Source: an uncultured Prevotellaceae bacterium
GTDB taxonomy: Bacteria; Bacteroidota; Bacteroidia; Bacteroidales; Bacteroidaceae
DNA length: 64,000 nt
Assembly (NCBI GenBank): GCA_902784615.1
Contig: CACZVN010000003.1
Location: 62,001 to 126,000, forward strand
Direction of reading: 5' to 3'
This document shows positions 1-8,565 of this stretch, in pieces. The notes under the pieces were generated by a model, which searched no databases, had not been told where the DNA came from, and worked only from the letters and a program-made list of their open reading frames with translations. The position numbers and the translations under genes are program-made. The first letter of the stretch is position 1, and the number at the start of each line of letters is the position of its first letter.

Positions 1-183
1 CGTCTTCTGGCGCACGTAGGTCTTCATCTGGGTGGGGTTGATGTCCTTATACTTCCCGTCTGTCACCACTTTCACTTTACTCAGCATATACGTGTCATCC
101 GGCAGATCACGTGTCGCTGAGCAGGCGCATAACAACCATACACCTACCAGTAGAATTAAAGGGTTTCTATATCGGGAATTCAT
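1..183 (-). CDS. TamL-like outer-membrane lipoprotein, N-terminal fragment (runs off the window)
   Basis: The reading frame starts at 183 and is still open at base 1, giving 61 residues. It begins with a hydrophobic signal peptide that ends in a lipobox-like LLCAC, so Cys21 is the probable lipidation site. The next residues (SATRDLPDDTYMLSKVKV) resemble the start of Bacteroidetes TamA/BamA-like lipoproteins (TamL), which open with a short lipoprotein segment followed by POTRA domains. In this phylum such a gene often lies divergently beside a TrmH-type methyltransferase, as here. Only the first POTRA strand would be visible, so the family call rests on the lipobox, the sequence flavour and the neighbour. 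Confidence 0.55.
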   Translation of the reverse strand, partial: MNSRYRNPLILLVGVWLLCACSATRDLPDDTYMLSKVKVVTDGKYKDINPTQMKTYVRQKT

Positions 184-204
184 TGCCTTCTCAGTTTCAA
201 TCTG

Positions 205-212
205 CAAAAATA
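205..212 (-). promoter_or_regulatory. Bacteroidetes -7 box for the TamL-like gene
   Basis: On the minus strand this reads TATTTTTG, matching TAnnTTTG, 21 bp before the ATG at 183. Confidence 0.5.
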
Positions 213-255
213 CAAAGATTTCTTAATTCTTCATTCTTTATTCTTGATTTCTTTG

Positions 256-263
256 TATCTTTG
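256..263 (+). promoter_or_regulatory. Bacteroidetes -7 box for the TrmH-family gene
   Basis: TATCTTTG matches TAnnTTTG and lies 26 bp before the ATG at 290. It rules out the in-frame or overlapping ATG at 244 as a translation start. Confidence 0.65.
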
Positions 264-289
264 TAGCGGAATTAACGACTTTTTGGAAA

Positions 290-1042
290 ATGATCAGCAA
301 AAACCAGTTCAAATACATCCGCCAGTTGGAGCAGAAGAAATACCGTCGTCGCGAAGGACTCTTCGTGGCCGAAGGTACGAAAGTGGTAGGCGACCTCATG
401 CAACGCTATCAGCCAAAGGCCATTTATGCTACTCATGAATACCTCCGAGCATTTCCTCTCCTCTCGAAAGAGGGGTTAGAGGTGGTTGAGGTTACTCCTG
501 ATGAACTCCAGCGTCTCAGTTTCCAACAGCATCCCCAACAGGTGCTCGCCCTCTTCCCTATCCCAGAAGGGCCATTATCCGACATTGATCAGGGCGTGTT
601 ATCACTAGCACTCGACGGCGTACAAGATCCGGGCAACCTCGGCACCATCATCCGCATAGCCGACTGGTTTGGCATTGAGACCATCTATTGCAGTGAGGAC
701 ACTGTCGATGCCTGGAATCCGAAGGTCATTCAGGCCACGATGGGCAGTATTGCTCGCGTGAACATTATATATTTAGATCTCCCAGAGATGCTCAACGCCC
801 TACCCTCTGACTTTCCTGTCTATGGAACCCTCCTTGATGGTGACGACATTTATCAACAGTCATTATCAAAGAATGGCTTGATCATCATGGGCAACGAGGG
901 CAATGGAATCTCTGAAACCGTCCGTTCTCGCATCACCAACCGACTGCTCATCCCTTCCTTCCGTCAGGGTGATACAGCCGAAAGCCTGAATGTCGCCATC
1001 GCCACAGCCATCACCTGCTCCGAATTCCGTCGCAGAGGCTAA
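290..1042 (+). CDS. TrmH/SpoU-family RNA 2'-O-methyltransferase
   Basis: This 250-residue protein is a SPOUT-class RNA ribose methyltransferase that would use S-adenosylmethionine. The N-terminal 80 or so residues form the small substrate-binding domain (FVAEGTKVVGDL). The catalytic SpoU domain follows, with the three family motifs: DGVQDPGNLGTIIRIADWFG, IIMGNEGNGIS and LLIPSFRQGDTAESLNVAIA, the last forming the trefoil-knot cofactor site. The length is usual for the rRNA-modifying subgroup (RlmB/TrmH-like). The exact target nucleotide cannot be told from sequence. It is transcribed divergently from the TamL-like gene, and the start is fixed by the promoter box just upstream. Confidence 0.9.
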   Translation: MISKNQFKYIRQLEQKKYRRREGLFVAEGTKVVGDLMQRYQPKAIYATHEYLRAFPLLSKEGLEVVEVTPDELQRLSFQQHPQQVLALFPIPEGPLSDIDQGVLSLALDGVQDPGNLGTIIRIADWFGIETIYCSEDTVDAWNPKVIQATMGSIARVNIIYLDLPEMLNALPSDFPVYGTLLDGDDIYQQSLSKNGLIIMGNEGNGISETVRSRITNRLLIPSFRQGDTAESLNVAIATAITCSEFRRRG

Positions 1043-1090
1043 TTTTCTCAAATAATTATGCTTTTAGTCTTTGGTTTTGTGTTTTTTTAG

Positions 1091-1098
1091 TACCTTTG
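1091..1098 (+). promoter_or_regulatory. Bacteroidetes -7 box
   Basis: TACCTTTG, with an upstream TTTG at 1070-1073, 30 bp before the lipoprotein gene at 1129. Confidence 0.6.
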
Positions 1099-1128
1099 CA
1101 GCGGAATTTCAACCATAACCATTGAAAA

Positions 1129-1737
1129 ATGAGAATTACTAGACGTCATCATATAACAATTGGGCTACTCGCCCTCCCCCTCTTCATGACAGGTTGTCAT
1201 ACTAATAATGGGGACACGGAAAACGCAAACGACGTTGTTATGACTGACACGACGAAGACGGTCGTGAAGGTTGACCCTGAGGTACAGATGGCACTGGAAC
1301 GTGGTATCGTACTGGATTGTGTGAAAAACATATTCAGGGTGGTTTCCGACGACCAGAGGACAATGAGCGGCTTTGTGATGAGCGGACTATGTGACAAGGC
1401 CTTTTGCTCTAAGTCATGGAACAAACTGATGATGGCTGTAAAAAACAAGGAATATCAGACCAACACCCTGTTCTATGAAGTGGATTACTGGACGATGACG
1501 CGCGACCCACAAATGGTGACGTTTGAAGAGTTCGAGGTGACAAACTTGGTAATAGATGAGAATAAGAAGTCTGCATCTGTATCATTCACCGTCTATGAGC
1601 CTACTGCCTACGTTCCTGCCCGTGTTGATCTGGTATATGAAGACGGACGTTGGGTCATCGACAATTTCTATGACCTGCGCTACATGCTGAACCTCCGCCA
1701 CAGCATGTGGAACTATCTGCATAGCGACATCATCTAA
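1129..1737 (+). CDS. Putative lipoprotein, DUF3828-like
   Basis: The 202-residue product has a signal peptide with a lipobox (FMTGC, Cys23), so it is probably a membrane-anchored lipoprotein in the periplasm or at the surface. The body looks like a single NTF2-like or DUF3828-type domain. The C-terminal stretch ARVDLVYEDGRWVIDNFYD is typical of such domains, which often end in a strand reading W-x-I-D-x-F. Its function is unknown. It has its own promoter box at 1091. Its stop codon directly abuts the stop of the convergent GH25 gene with no spacer. Confidence 0.7.
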   Translation: MRITRRHHITIGLLALPLFMTGCHTNNGDTENANDVVMTDTTKTVVKVDPEVQMALERGIVLDCVKNIFRVVSDDQRTMSGFVMSGLCDKAFCSKSWNKLMMAVKNKEYQTNTLFYEVDYWTMTRDPQMVTFEEFEVTNLVIDENKKSASVSFTVYEPTAYVPARVDLVYEDGRWVIDNFYDLRYMLNLRHSMWNYLHSDII

Positions 1738-2634
1738 CTACTCACTATAGGCCTTTTCGCCGATGGACTCCTGGGAGCCAATGGTCATCTGACGAAGGTC
1801 GTAGTATGAGCCGTTGTAGATATTGAAATCGACGTTACCCTTGATGCCTGGCAGACGGCCTACATCCGTATGCTGCCAGAACTTCCACGGTCCTTTGTAC
1901 TCGAGAGTATCCACATAATAGTGGGCAATCCAATAAGGATACTGGTCGAAGATGGAATCGTTGAGGTAACGCGTTTTAAATTTAAAATAGGTGTAGATAA
2001 TGGGCTTCACCTGATAGTGTTTCTCGACAAGGTTAAGCCACTGAAGCACAGAACTTTTGAATTCGTCATCAGTCTGTTCCTTGGGTTTGTGCTCCACATC
2101 AAGCACTGGGGGCAGGTCACCGTTCTCTAACTTGACGGTGCTGATAAAATGGTAGGCCTGTTGCTCGGCTGGCGTATGGACACTATAGAAATGATAGGCA
2201 CCACGCGTGAAACCGTTCTCACGGGCCTGATAGAAATTGTCACGGAAATTCTCATCCGTCTGTGTGGCACCCTCGGTGGCCTTGATCATCACAAAACGGA
2301 TGGGGCACTTGTTGATGCTACCATTATCTTTCAGTTCACCCCAGTCAATACGTCCCTGATGATGGGAGATATCAATGCCATGGATCTCATAACCCTCCGG
2401 GTAGGACACATCACCATAGAGCGCACGCCAACGGAAACCGAAGGGACTGACAAAGAAATAGTAGAAGAACCAAATATAGCCTGCCACGACGGCAGCACCA
2501 CCGATCCACCAGCCCCAATTAGGGACTTTCTGCAAGAAACGTATCAAAAGATTAGGGCGTCGGCGACCCCTCGGACCGTGATAAGTCCGAGAGGTACCAA
2601 CGCCCTTTCTCCTGACTATGCGTTTCTTAGCCAT
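1738..2634 (-). CDS. GH25 family lysozyme (muramidase), membrane-anchored
   Basis: This 298-residue enzyme would hydrolyse the MurNAc-GlcNAc bond of peptidoglycan. A basic N-terminus (KKRIVRRK) is followed by one hydrophobic segment at about residues 41-62, so it is likely a signal anchor facing the periplasm. The GH25 barrel covers about 80-280 and keeps the diagnostic acidic residues in GIDISHHQG and in the D-x-E motif of PPVLDVEHK, plus the closing VDFNIYNG. It lies 3 bp downstream of pfp and is probably co-transcribed with it. A second, differently built GH25 gene lies at 10564. Confidence 0.88.
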   Translation of the reverse strand: MAKKRIVRRKGVGTSRTYHGPRGRRRPNLLIRFLQKVPNWGWWIGGAAVVAGYIWFFYYFFVSPFGFRWRALYGDVSYPEGYEIHGIDISHHQGRIDWGELKDNGSINKCPIRFVMIKATEGATQTDENFRDNFYQARENGFTRGAYHFYSVHTPAEQQAYHFISTVKLENGDLPPVLDVEHKPKEQTDDEFKSSVLQWLNLVEKHYQVKPIIYTYFKFKTRYLNDSIFDQYPYWIAHYYVDTLEYKGPWKFWQHTDVGRLPGIKGNVDFNIYNGSYYDLRQMTIGSQESIGEKAYSE

Positions 2635-2637
2635 TCA

Positions 2638-4275
2638 TTACTTTGCCTGCTCAAGAGCCAGCGTACGTGTGGGCTGGTCACAGACCTCCGTGGGTCCCCA
2701 GTACTGGATAGGACCAGGATAGACGTAAGCCGTCTTGCGAGCCCACTCGTCACGATGAGCAGCGAACTCCTTGAAGGGAGCACCATCGAGTTCAACGAGG
2801 GCCTTACGGATCACGGGCTTCATCTCACCAGCGCGCTTCTCCATGTTCATCATCATCGTGATGGGCACACCACCTGCGATCCACTGGTCGGCAGGAGCGG
2901 TCGTATTCTTCACGATAGCCATATAGCCGGTCTTTCCGTTGGCAATCAGCTGGGCAGCTGAGGTACCAAGAGCGTAGCAGTAGTCGGCATCGAAGTTAGA
3001 AGGAGCAGCACAGCGGCCCTCATAACCGAAGAAGTGGTGCTGAGTACCGAACTTGCCAACATACTTGCCTTCCTTCTTCATCTTCTCGAGTTTCTGGGCA
3101 ACCATCGTTGAGAGCAGTTTCTCGGTCTCGATGAGTGACACCTGCACGTTGCCATGAGGATCGCGGTCGAGGGCGAGCTGACGGGCTACGCCTACAGGCA
3201 GACTATTGAATACAGCCAGATTCTCCTCTGTGAGGTGGCTCTTGGCAAAGTCAACCTGCTCATCACGGCTAATCTCCTTAGCCTCAGGCAAAGCGAGAAC
3301 ATCGTTGAGTTGGGCAATCAACTTCTTGATAGCGGGGATGAACTCGATAACACCCTCAGGGATGATCACGGTACCGAAGTTGTTACCATCGGCAGCGCGG
3401 GCAGCCACGGCATTGGCGATATACTCCACGATATCGTCGAGGCTCATGGCCTTAGCCTCAATCTCCTCACTGACGAGGCAGATATTCGGCTGGGTCTGCA
3501 GGGCGCACTCCAAGGCGATATGAGAAGCTGAACGGCCCATCACCTTGATGAAATGCCAGTACTTGCGGGCTGAGTTACAGTCGCGCTCGATGTTACCAAT
3601 CAACTCTGAGTAGGTCTTACAAGCGGTATCGAAACCAAAAGAGGTCTCAATCTGATCGTTCTTCAGGTCACCGTCGATGGTCTTCGGACAGCCGATTACC
3701 TGGACGCCATATTTCTTGGCAGCATAGTACTCAGCCAGCACACAGGCGTTGGTGTTGGAGTCGTCACCACCGATGATCACGATGGCCTTGATATCGAGTT
3801 CGCGGATGATCTCAAGACCCTTCTCAAACTGATCGATCTTTTCCAGCTTCGTACGGCCAGAACCAATCATGTCGAAACCACCAGTATTACGGTATTCATC
3901 AATGATATCCTTCGTCAGTTCCATGTAGTTGTGATCTACCAGACCACCAGGACCGAGGATGAAACCGAAGAGACGGTTCTCAGGGTTCAGTTTCTTGATC
4001 TGGTCGAAAAGACCTGTGATCACATTGTGACCGCCAGGAGCCTGACCACCAGAGAGGATGATACCAACGTTCATTTTTGTGTTGTTAGCCTCAGTAGCGG
4101 GCTCGAACTCCACGATGGGCATACCATAGGTGTTGGGGAACAACTTCTTGATCTCCTCCTGATCACCTACGCTCTGGGTAGGCTTACCTTCCTTCACTTT
4201 TACAGCACCCTGAAGAGCCTTCGGCAACTTCGGCTGATAAGCGGCTCTTGCCTTCTGCAATGCACTTTTTTCCAT
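2638..4275 (-). CDS. pfp: Diphosphate-fructose-6-phosphate 1-phosphotransferase (PPi-PFK)
   Basis: The 545-residue protein is a long-form PPi-dependent phosphofructokinase that interconverts fructose-6-phosphate and fructose-1,6-bisphosphate in glycolysis, using pyrophosphate in place of ATP. The nucleotide-loop motif [15 protein letters not shown] is near residue 75. The signature GGDDSNTNA carries Asp where ATP enzymes have Gly, and [10 protein letters not shown] has the Lys typical of PPi users. The length matches the plant-beta/Bacteroidetes long clade. A minus-strand promoter box lies at 4322-4329. The GH25 lysozyme gene follows 3 bp downstream. Confidence 0.93.
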   Translation of the reverse strand: MEKSALQKARAAYQPKLPKALQGAVKVKEGKPTQSVGDQEEIKKLFPNTYGMPIVEFEPATEANNTKMNVGIILSGGQAPGGHNVITGLFDQIKKLNPENRLFGFILGPGGLVDHNYMELTKDIIDEYRNTGGFDMIGSGRTKLEKIDQFEKGLEIIRELDIKAIVIIGGDDSNTNACVLAEYYAAKKYGVQVIGCPKTIDGDLKNDQIETSFGFDTACKTYSELIGNIERDCNSARKYWHFIKVMGRSASHIALECALQTQPNICLVSEEIEAKAMSLDDIVEYIANAVAARAADGNNFGTVIIPEGVIEFIPAIKKLIAQLNDVLALPEAKEISRDEQVDFAKSHLTEENLAVFNSLPVGVARQLALDRDPHGNVQVSLIETEKLLSTMVAQKLEKMKKEGKYVGKFGTQHHFFGYEGRCAAPSNFDADYCYALGTSAAQLIANGKTGYMAIVKNTTAPADQWIAGGVPITMMMNMEKRAGEMKPVIRKALVELDGAPFKEFAAHRDEWARKTAYVYPGPIQYWGPTEVCDQPTRTLALEQAK

Positions 4276-4321
4276 AATGTTATTATTTGGGTTTTAGAAT
4301 GAATTATTTGTTTTCGACGTG

Positions 4322-4329
4322 CAAAATTA
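4322..4329 (-). promoter_or_regulatory. Bacteroidetes -7 box for pfp
   Basis: The minus strand reads TAATTTTG, matching TAnnTTTG, 46 bp before the pfp start. Confidence 0.6.
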
Positions 4330-4402
4330 GTTTATTTTTGTTAGAAATGCGAAAGAAATCAGGGTATTTTGTGCATTTTAATATTTTTTGGGGACGAAAG
4401 AC

Positions 4403-4432
4403 TTGTTATCTCAGGAATTTTGCTTATCTTTG
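4403..4432 (+). promoter_or_regulatory. Bacteroidetes promoter with -33 and -7 elements
   Basis: TTG at 4403-4405 and TATCTTTG at 4425-4432 are spaced by 19 bp, the expected spacing. This should drive the gene at 4474 and the plus-strand run behind it. Confidence 0.7.
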
Positions 4433-4460
4433 CTTACTGAATATATCAAAATGAAACTAA

Positions 4461-4467
4461 AAGGAGG
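4461..4467 (+). promoter_or_regulatory. Unusually strong Shine-Dalgarno site
   Basis: AAGGAGG lies 6 nt before the ATG at 4474. Such a full match to the anti-SD is uncommon in this phylum and in this window. It supports 4474 as the start rather than the overlapping ATG at 4451. Confidence 0.7.
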
Positions 4468-4473
4468 ATTTTT

Positions 4474-4740
4474 ATGGCAAACAAAAGAACACTCAAGAAA
4501 GGTATCCAACTGATCTGTGAAGATCTGTTCGCAGAATGTGTAGCCGTCTCACTGTATGGTCCTGAGGCAAATAAGGATAATGCTGAGGCCCTGCTCCCTG
4601 TCATTGTGAAGATGCAGGATGACTATATCAATCGCATCTCCCACCCTGAGCCGGGCATCAGCGCAAAAACCTACTACCAGAATCTGCGTGACCAATTCTC
4701 TGCACAGGTCAACGAGATACTTGATCAGATAAATGCTTGA
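4474..4740 (+). CDS. Small conserved protein of unknown function
   Basis: The product has 88 residues, is predicted soluble and probably all-helical (NAEALLPVIVKMQDDYINRI), with no signal peptide or recognisable motif. A strong promoter and a near-perfect ribosome-binding site suggest high expression. It lies 6 bp upstream of an acyltransferase gene and heads a run that continues to YgiQ. I do not recognise the family and assign no function. Confidence 0.75.
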   Translation: MANKRTLKKGIQLICEDLFAECVAVSLYGPEANKDNAEALLPVIVKMQDDYINRISHPEPGISAKTYYQNLRDQFSAQVNEILDQINA

Positions 4741-4746
4741 CGACCT

Positions 4747-5292
4747 ATGTGGAAGAAATTCTGTAACTGGCTTTTATATAAGCGATGGGGGTGGACGGCT
4801 GAGGTGACAGAGGCCCACCCCGAGAAATTTATTATCTGTCTGGCTCCCCACACGAGCAACTGGGACTTTATATTAGGACAGTTGTATAGTGGTGCCCTGG
4901 GGATGAAGATCAATTTCCTGATGAAGAAGGAATGGTTCTTTTTCCCCCTCGGAATCTTGTTCAAGCGACTTGGTGGAATACCTGTCGTCAGACAGAAGCA
5001 TACCAGTATGACAGACAGTATGGCAGAAGCAGCCAAGGCGGCAAAGACCTTCCATCTGTGCATCACGCCGGAAGGAACACGTTCGCCCAACCCAGATTGG
5101 AAAAAGGGCTTCTATTTCATTGCCCTCAAGGCCGGCATCCCCATTCTGCTTTATGGCGTAGATTACGAAAAAAAGCATATCCAATGTACGAAGACGATCA
5201 TCCCTACAGGGGATCTGGAAGCGGATATGCAGGAAATCAAACATTATTTTAAGGGCTTCAAAGGGAAGTTCCCTGAAAATTTTGCCATCTAA
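4747..5292 (+). CDS. Lysophospholipid acyltransferase family protein (PlsC-like)
   Basis: The 181-residue protein carries the two catalytic motifs of glycerolipid acyltransferases: H-x4-D at His35-Asp40 (HTSNWD) and the phosphate-binding EGTR motif in ITPEGTRSPN. A hydrophobic stretch with KKEWFFFPLG lies between them. It is shorter than classical PlsC (about 240 residues) and matches the short bacterial subgroup. It would transfer an acyl chain to a lysophospholipid or related acceptor at the inner membrane, but the actual acceptor is uncertain. The next gene starts 8 bp downstream. Confidence 0.85.
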   Translation: MWKKFCNWLLYKRWGWTAEVTEAHPEKFIICLAPHTSNWDFILGQLYSGALGMKINFLMKKEWFFFPLGILFKRLGGIPVVRQKHTSMTDSMAEAAKAAKTFHLCITPEGTRSPNPDWKKGFYFIALKAGIPILLYGVDYEKKHIQCTKTIIPTGDLEADMQEIKHYFKGFKGKFPENFAI

Positions 5293-5300
5293 GACATACC

Positions 5301-8198
5301 ATGAAAAGAATCACCATATTCATACTAACTGCATTACTTCTGATGCCCGCAAGTGCACAGAAAGACCTGAAAGACAACTTAGAAAACTATTTCAAGAACT
5401 ATCGTCCCGTTGGACAGCGGATCCGTTCCAATGCTCATCTGAAGAGTCTTGAGCAGAATGACTCCCTGCACACTATTGTAGTGACTGCCGACAATCATTT
5501 TGGAGAACAGACTTTCACACCCAATTCGGTGGATAACATATATGGTGATATCAAAGCATTGCTACCAGATTCCTGCCAAGCCTACCAACTGACCATCAAG
5601 AGTGGAGGCCGGGACCTGAGACAACTGATACCCAACAGACTGCTCAGCGAAGATGATCCTAGTCGTGTATGGGGAGACATCGACTACCAAGGGAAACCAT
5701 GGGTGAGCAATGCATCCCTGCCATACCAGATCACCAAGGGACTACAGAACCGTCATCTATGTATCTGGGCCAGTCATGGACGCTATTTCCATATAAAAGA
5801 TAGTGTATGGAAATGGCAGCGCCCACCCCTCTTTGGCACACGCGAAGACCTTTTTACGCAGACCATCGTTGTACCCTATCTGATTCCTATGCTCGAAAAG
5901 GCTGGAGCCGTGGTCTTCACACCTCGTGAACGAGACTGGCAGAAACATGAGATCATCATTGATAACGATACACCACGCAAAGGGGGCATTTACGTTGAAA
6001 CGCAGGGGGCACATCATTGGCAGCAAACAGACTCCATGGGCTTCGCCATCCATGACGGTGTCTATATGGACAATGACAATCCCTTCAGGGCTGGTTCGGC
6101 CCGACAGGTAGAGACGGTGGAACATAGCCGCTATACCAGCGAGATATCCTATCTGCCGACTATCCCGGAGGCTGGCAGATATGCCGTCTATGTGAGTTAT
6201 CAGACGGTGGAAGGCAGCATTGACGATGCCCACTATACCGTCTGGCACCAAGGTGTTCCAACAGAGTACCGCGTGAACCAGCAGATGGGAGGATCCACCT
6301 GGGTCTATCTCGGCACCTTCGACTTCGACAAGGGCAGCAGTGCAGACAATCGCGTGGTACTCACCAACCAGAGTGAGCACGAGGGTGTCGTCACAGCCGA
6401 TGCCGTCCGTTTCGGCGGTGGGATGGGTAATATCCGTCGCGGCTACACCACCAGTGGACTGCCACGCTGTCTGGAAGGGGCACGCTATTACGCACAGTGG
6501 GCCGGCATGCCCTATCATGTCTATTCAGCAAAGAACGGAGAGGATGATTATGGTGATGACATCAATGTCCGTTCACTGATGATGAACCATCTGGCAGGAG
6601 GCTCTTGTTATATGCCTGATACCATCGGCTGTCAAGTGCCCATAGAACTGTCGTTGGCTATTCATAGCGACGCTGGATACACACATGACGGAAAGTCTCA
6701 CACTGGAACGTTAGCCGTATGTACTACCTATTTGAATGACAGCATTTTAAGTACTGGACGTTCAAGACTTGCTTCGCGTGATCTGGCTGACGAATTACTC
6801 TCTACTGTTCCCAAGGAGATACAGCGGAAATACGGCAGTTGGCAGATGCGCGAACTATGGGACAGAAACTATTCCGAAAGTCGTGTGCCAGAAGTGCCGA
6901 GTGCCATCCTGGAGACCATGTCGCACCAGAATTTCGCCGATATGCGCTACGGACAGGATCCGAACTTCCGCTTCGACTTGGCACGTAGCATCTACAAGGC
7001 CCTGCTCCGCTATATCTGCCGGATGCACCATACGCCCTATATCGTAAGTCCGCTCACGCCTAATCATCTGAGGGTGGAACTGACACCTGAAGGAAAAGCC
7101 AGAATCAATTGGAACCCTGTCAAAGATCCTGATGAGCCAACGGCAGAACCTACGGGCTATGTGGTCTATACGGCCGTTGGAAAGGGAGGCTTTGACAACG
7201 GACAGTATGTCAAGGACGGCATGACTAATCTGACGATGGATATTGAGCCTGAACAACTATATAGTTTCCGTGTGGTAGCCGTCAACAGTGGTGGAGAAAG
7301 TTTCCCCAGTGAGGTGGTCTCCACATACTATGTTCCAGAAGCACAGAAGACTGTGCTCATCGTCAACGGCTTCCATCGTCTGTCTTCCCCTGCCGTTCGC
7401 GACAATGCGGCAGAACAGGGCTTCGACCTGAAGTACGATGCTGGTGTGTCATACGGCAGAACAGCGGGATGGACGGGCTATCAGACCTGTTTCAACAAGG
7501 CCACCATGGGCAGGACCACAGCCGACGGTCTGGGCTATACCAATGATTCGTTGGCCGGGCAGTTCATAGCAGGCAATGACTTCAACTATATCCGCACACA
7601 TGCTGAGGCCATCGCCTCGTCACAGCGCTACAGCATCGTCAGTTGTTCTTCCGAAGCATTGGAGAGCAACGAGATACGTCCTACCCAATATAACATGATG
7701 GATCTGATCCTCGGACTGGAAAAAAATGACGGCTGGTCATTGCGCAGGTATCAGGCCATCTCGCCTATGTTACGCCAGCACCTCCAACTCTTCACCTCCA
7801 GAGGTGGTGCTCTGCTCGTCAGTGGTTCCTACGTGGGAGCCGACATGACGATGTTGTCAGAGCGCATGTTCTTGGAACAGGTGCTGAAATGTACCTATGA
7901 GGGAGTAGATCGGGATAGTCTGGATCGTGACACCATCTCTGGACTCGGTACGACTTTTGAGTTCCATCGTCATCTCAATGAGCAGCATTACGCTGCTACA
8001 CATCCAGATATCCTACAGCCTGTGTCACCAGCCTTCTCGGCCATGATCTATGCCGACGACTACAGTGCCTGTGTGGCCTATGACGGTAAGGACTACAAGG
8101 CCATGACACTCGGGTTCCCCTTCGAGTGCATCAAGTCAGAACAGAAACGGCAGACCCTTATGAGAGGTATTTTGAATTTCCTATTACAATCATTATAA
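5301..8198 (+). CDS. Secreted amidase-like protein with golvesin-type and FN3 domains
   Basis: This 965-residue secreted protein has a signal peptide cleaved near residue 20 (PASAQ). Motifs of an Amidase_3-type N-acetylmuramoyl-L-alanine amidase appear in order: WASHGRYF (about 155), FTPRERD (about 207), LAIHSDAG (about 453) and AILETMSHQN (about 535). A golvesin/Xly-CBD-like beta domain (about 245-375) is inserted between the second and third. A fibronectin type III domain follows at about 585-680, and then a C-terminal region of about 280 residues that looks like an alpha/beta fold. Relatives are often labelled xanthan lyase. Cleavage of peptidoglycan stem peptides is the likeliest activity, inferred from the motifs only. 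Confidence 0.75.
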   Translation: MKRITIFILTALLLMPASAQKDLKDNLENYFKNYRPVGQRIRSNAHLKSLEQNDSLHTIVVTADNHFGEQTFTPNSVDNIYGDIKALLPDSCQAYQLTIKSGGRDLRQLIPNRLLSEDDPSRVWGDIDYQGKPWVSNASLPYQITKGLQNRHLCIWASHGRYFHIKDSVWKWQRPPLFGTREDLFTQTIVVPYLIPMLEKAGAVVFTPRERDWQKHEIIIDNDTPRKGGIYVETQGAHHWQQTDSMGFAIHDGVYMDNDNPFRAGSARQVETVEHSRYTSEISYLPTIPEAGRYAVYVSYQTVEGSIDDAHYTVWHQGVPTEYRVNQQMGGSTWVYLGTFDFDKGSSADNRVVLTNQSEHEGVVTADAVRFGGGMGNIRRGYTTSGLPRCLEGARYYAQWAGMPYHVYSAKNGEDDYGDDINVRSLMMNHLAGGSCYMPDTIGCQVPIELSLAIHSDAGYTHDGKSHTGTLAVCTTYLNDSILSTGRSRLASRDLADELLSTVPKEIQRKYGSWQMRELWDRNYSESRVPEVPSAILETMSHQNFADMRYGQDPNFRFDLARSIYKALLRYICRMHHTPYIVSPLTPNHLRVELTPEGKARINWNPVKDPDEPTAEPTGYVVYTAVGKGGFDNGQYVKDGMTNLTMDIEPEQLYSFRVVAVNSGGESFPSEVVSTYYVPEAQKTVLIVNGFHRLSSPAVRDNAAEQGFDLKYDAGVSYGRTAGWTGYQTCFNKATMGRTTADGLGYTNDSLAGQFIAGNDFNYIRTHAEAIASSQRYSIVSCSSEALESNEIRPTQYNMMDLILGLEKNDGWSLRRYQAISPMLRQHLQLFTSRGGALLVSGSYVGADMTMLSERMFLEQVLKCTYEGVDRDSLDRDTISGLGTTFEFHRHLNEQHYAATHPDILQPVSPAFSAMIYADDYSACVAYDGKDYKAMTLGFPFECIKSEQKRQTLMRGILNFLLQSL

Positions 8199-8219
8199 AA
8201 CAATCAAAAAACAACCATT

Positions 8220-8564
8220 ATGAAGATTCAGACCAATTCATCAGGAACGCGGAGCATTGATGTCTCCGACGATCATCTGTTAACCATCGAGAAGTACCAA
8301 CTCTTCCGTGATCTCATTGATTCCAATGGCTATGTGGATGAGCAGGTACTTGACAAATTGAAGTTGAACATCCGCGGACTGCTGGAGGGTGATTCAGGTA
8401 AGGACAAAACGCTGTTAGACCTTTGTCTGGATGTGATTTATCACCCTAACATGAAGGCCTTCGGACTGCAACAGCTTGTGCTGCTTTACATCAACTGGAA
8501 GAACCAGGGCAACGAGAACCTTGGCTCCACGACACGTGCCATACAAGGCACACCGTTTAATTAA
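8220..8564 (+). CDS. Small protein of unknown function
   Basis: The product has 114 residues, no signal peptide and no membrane segment. It contains a mostly helical body (LLTIEKYQLFRDLIDSNGY and GLQQLVLLYINWKNQG). It sits 21 bp after the amidase gene, and its stop is separated from the ygiQ start by a single base, so translation is probably coupled. No family was recognised. Confidence 0.65.
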   Translation: MKIQTNSSGTRSIDVSDDHLLTIEKYQLFRDLIDSNGYVDEQVLDKLKLNIRGLLEGDSGKDKTLLDLCLDVIYHPNMKAFGLQQLVLLYINWKNQGNENLGSTTRAIQGTPFN

Positions 8565-8565
8565 T

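Noticed and set aside
4451-4513. Short upstream frame overlapping the 88-residue gene
   Set aside because: The ATG at 4451 has no ribosome-binding site and the AAGGAGG lies after it, matching the ATG at 4474.
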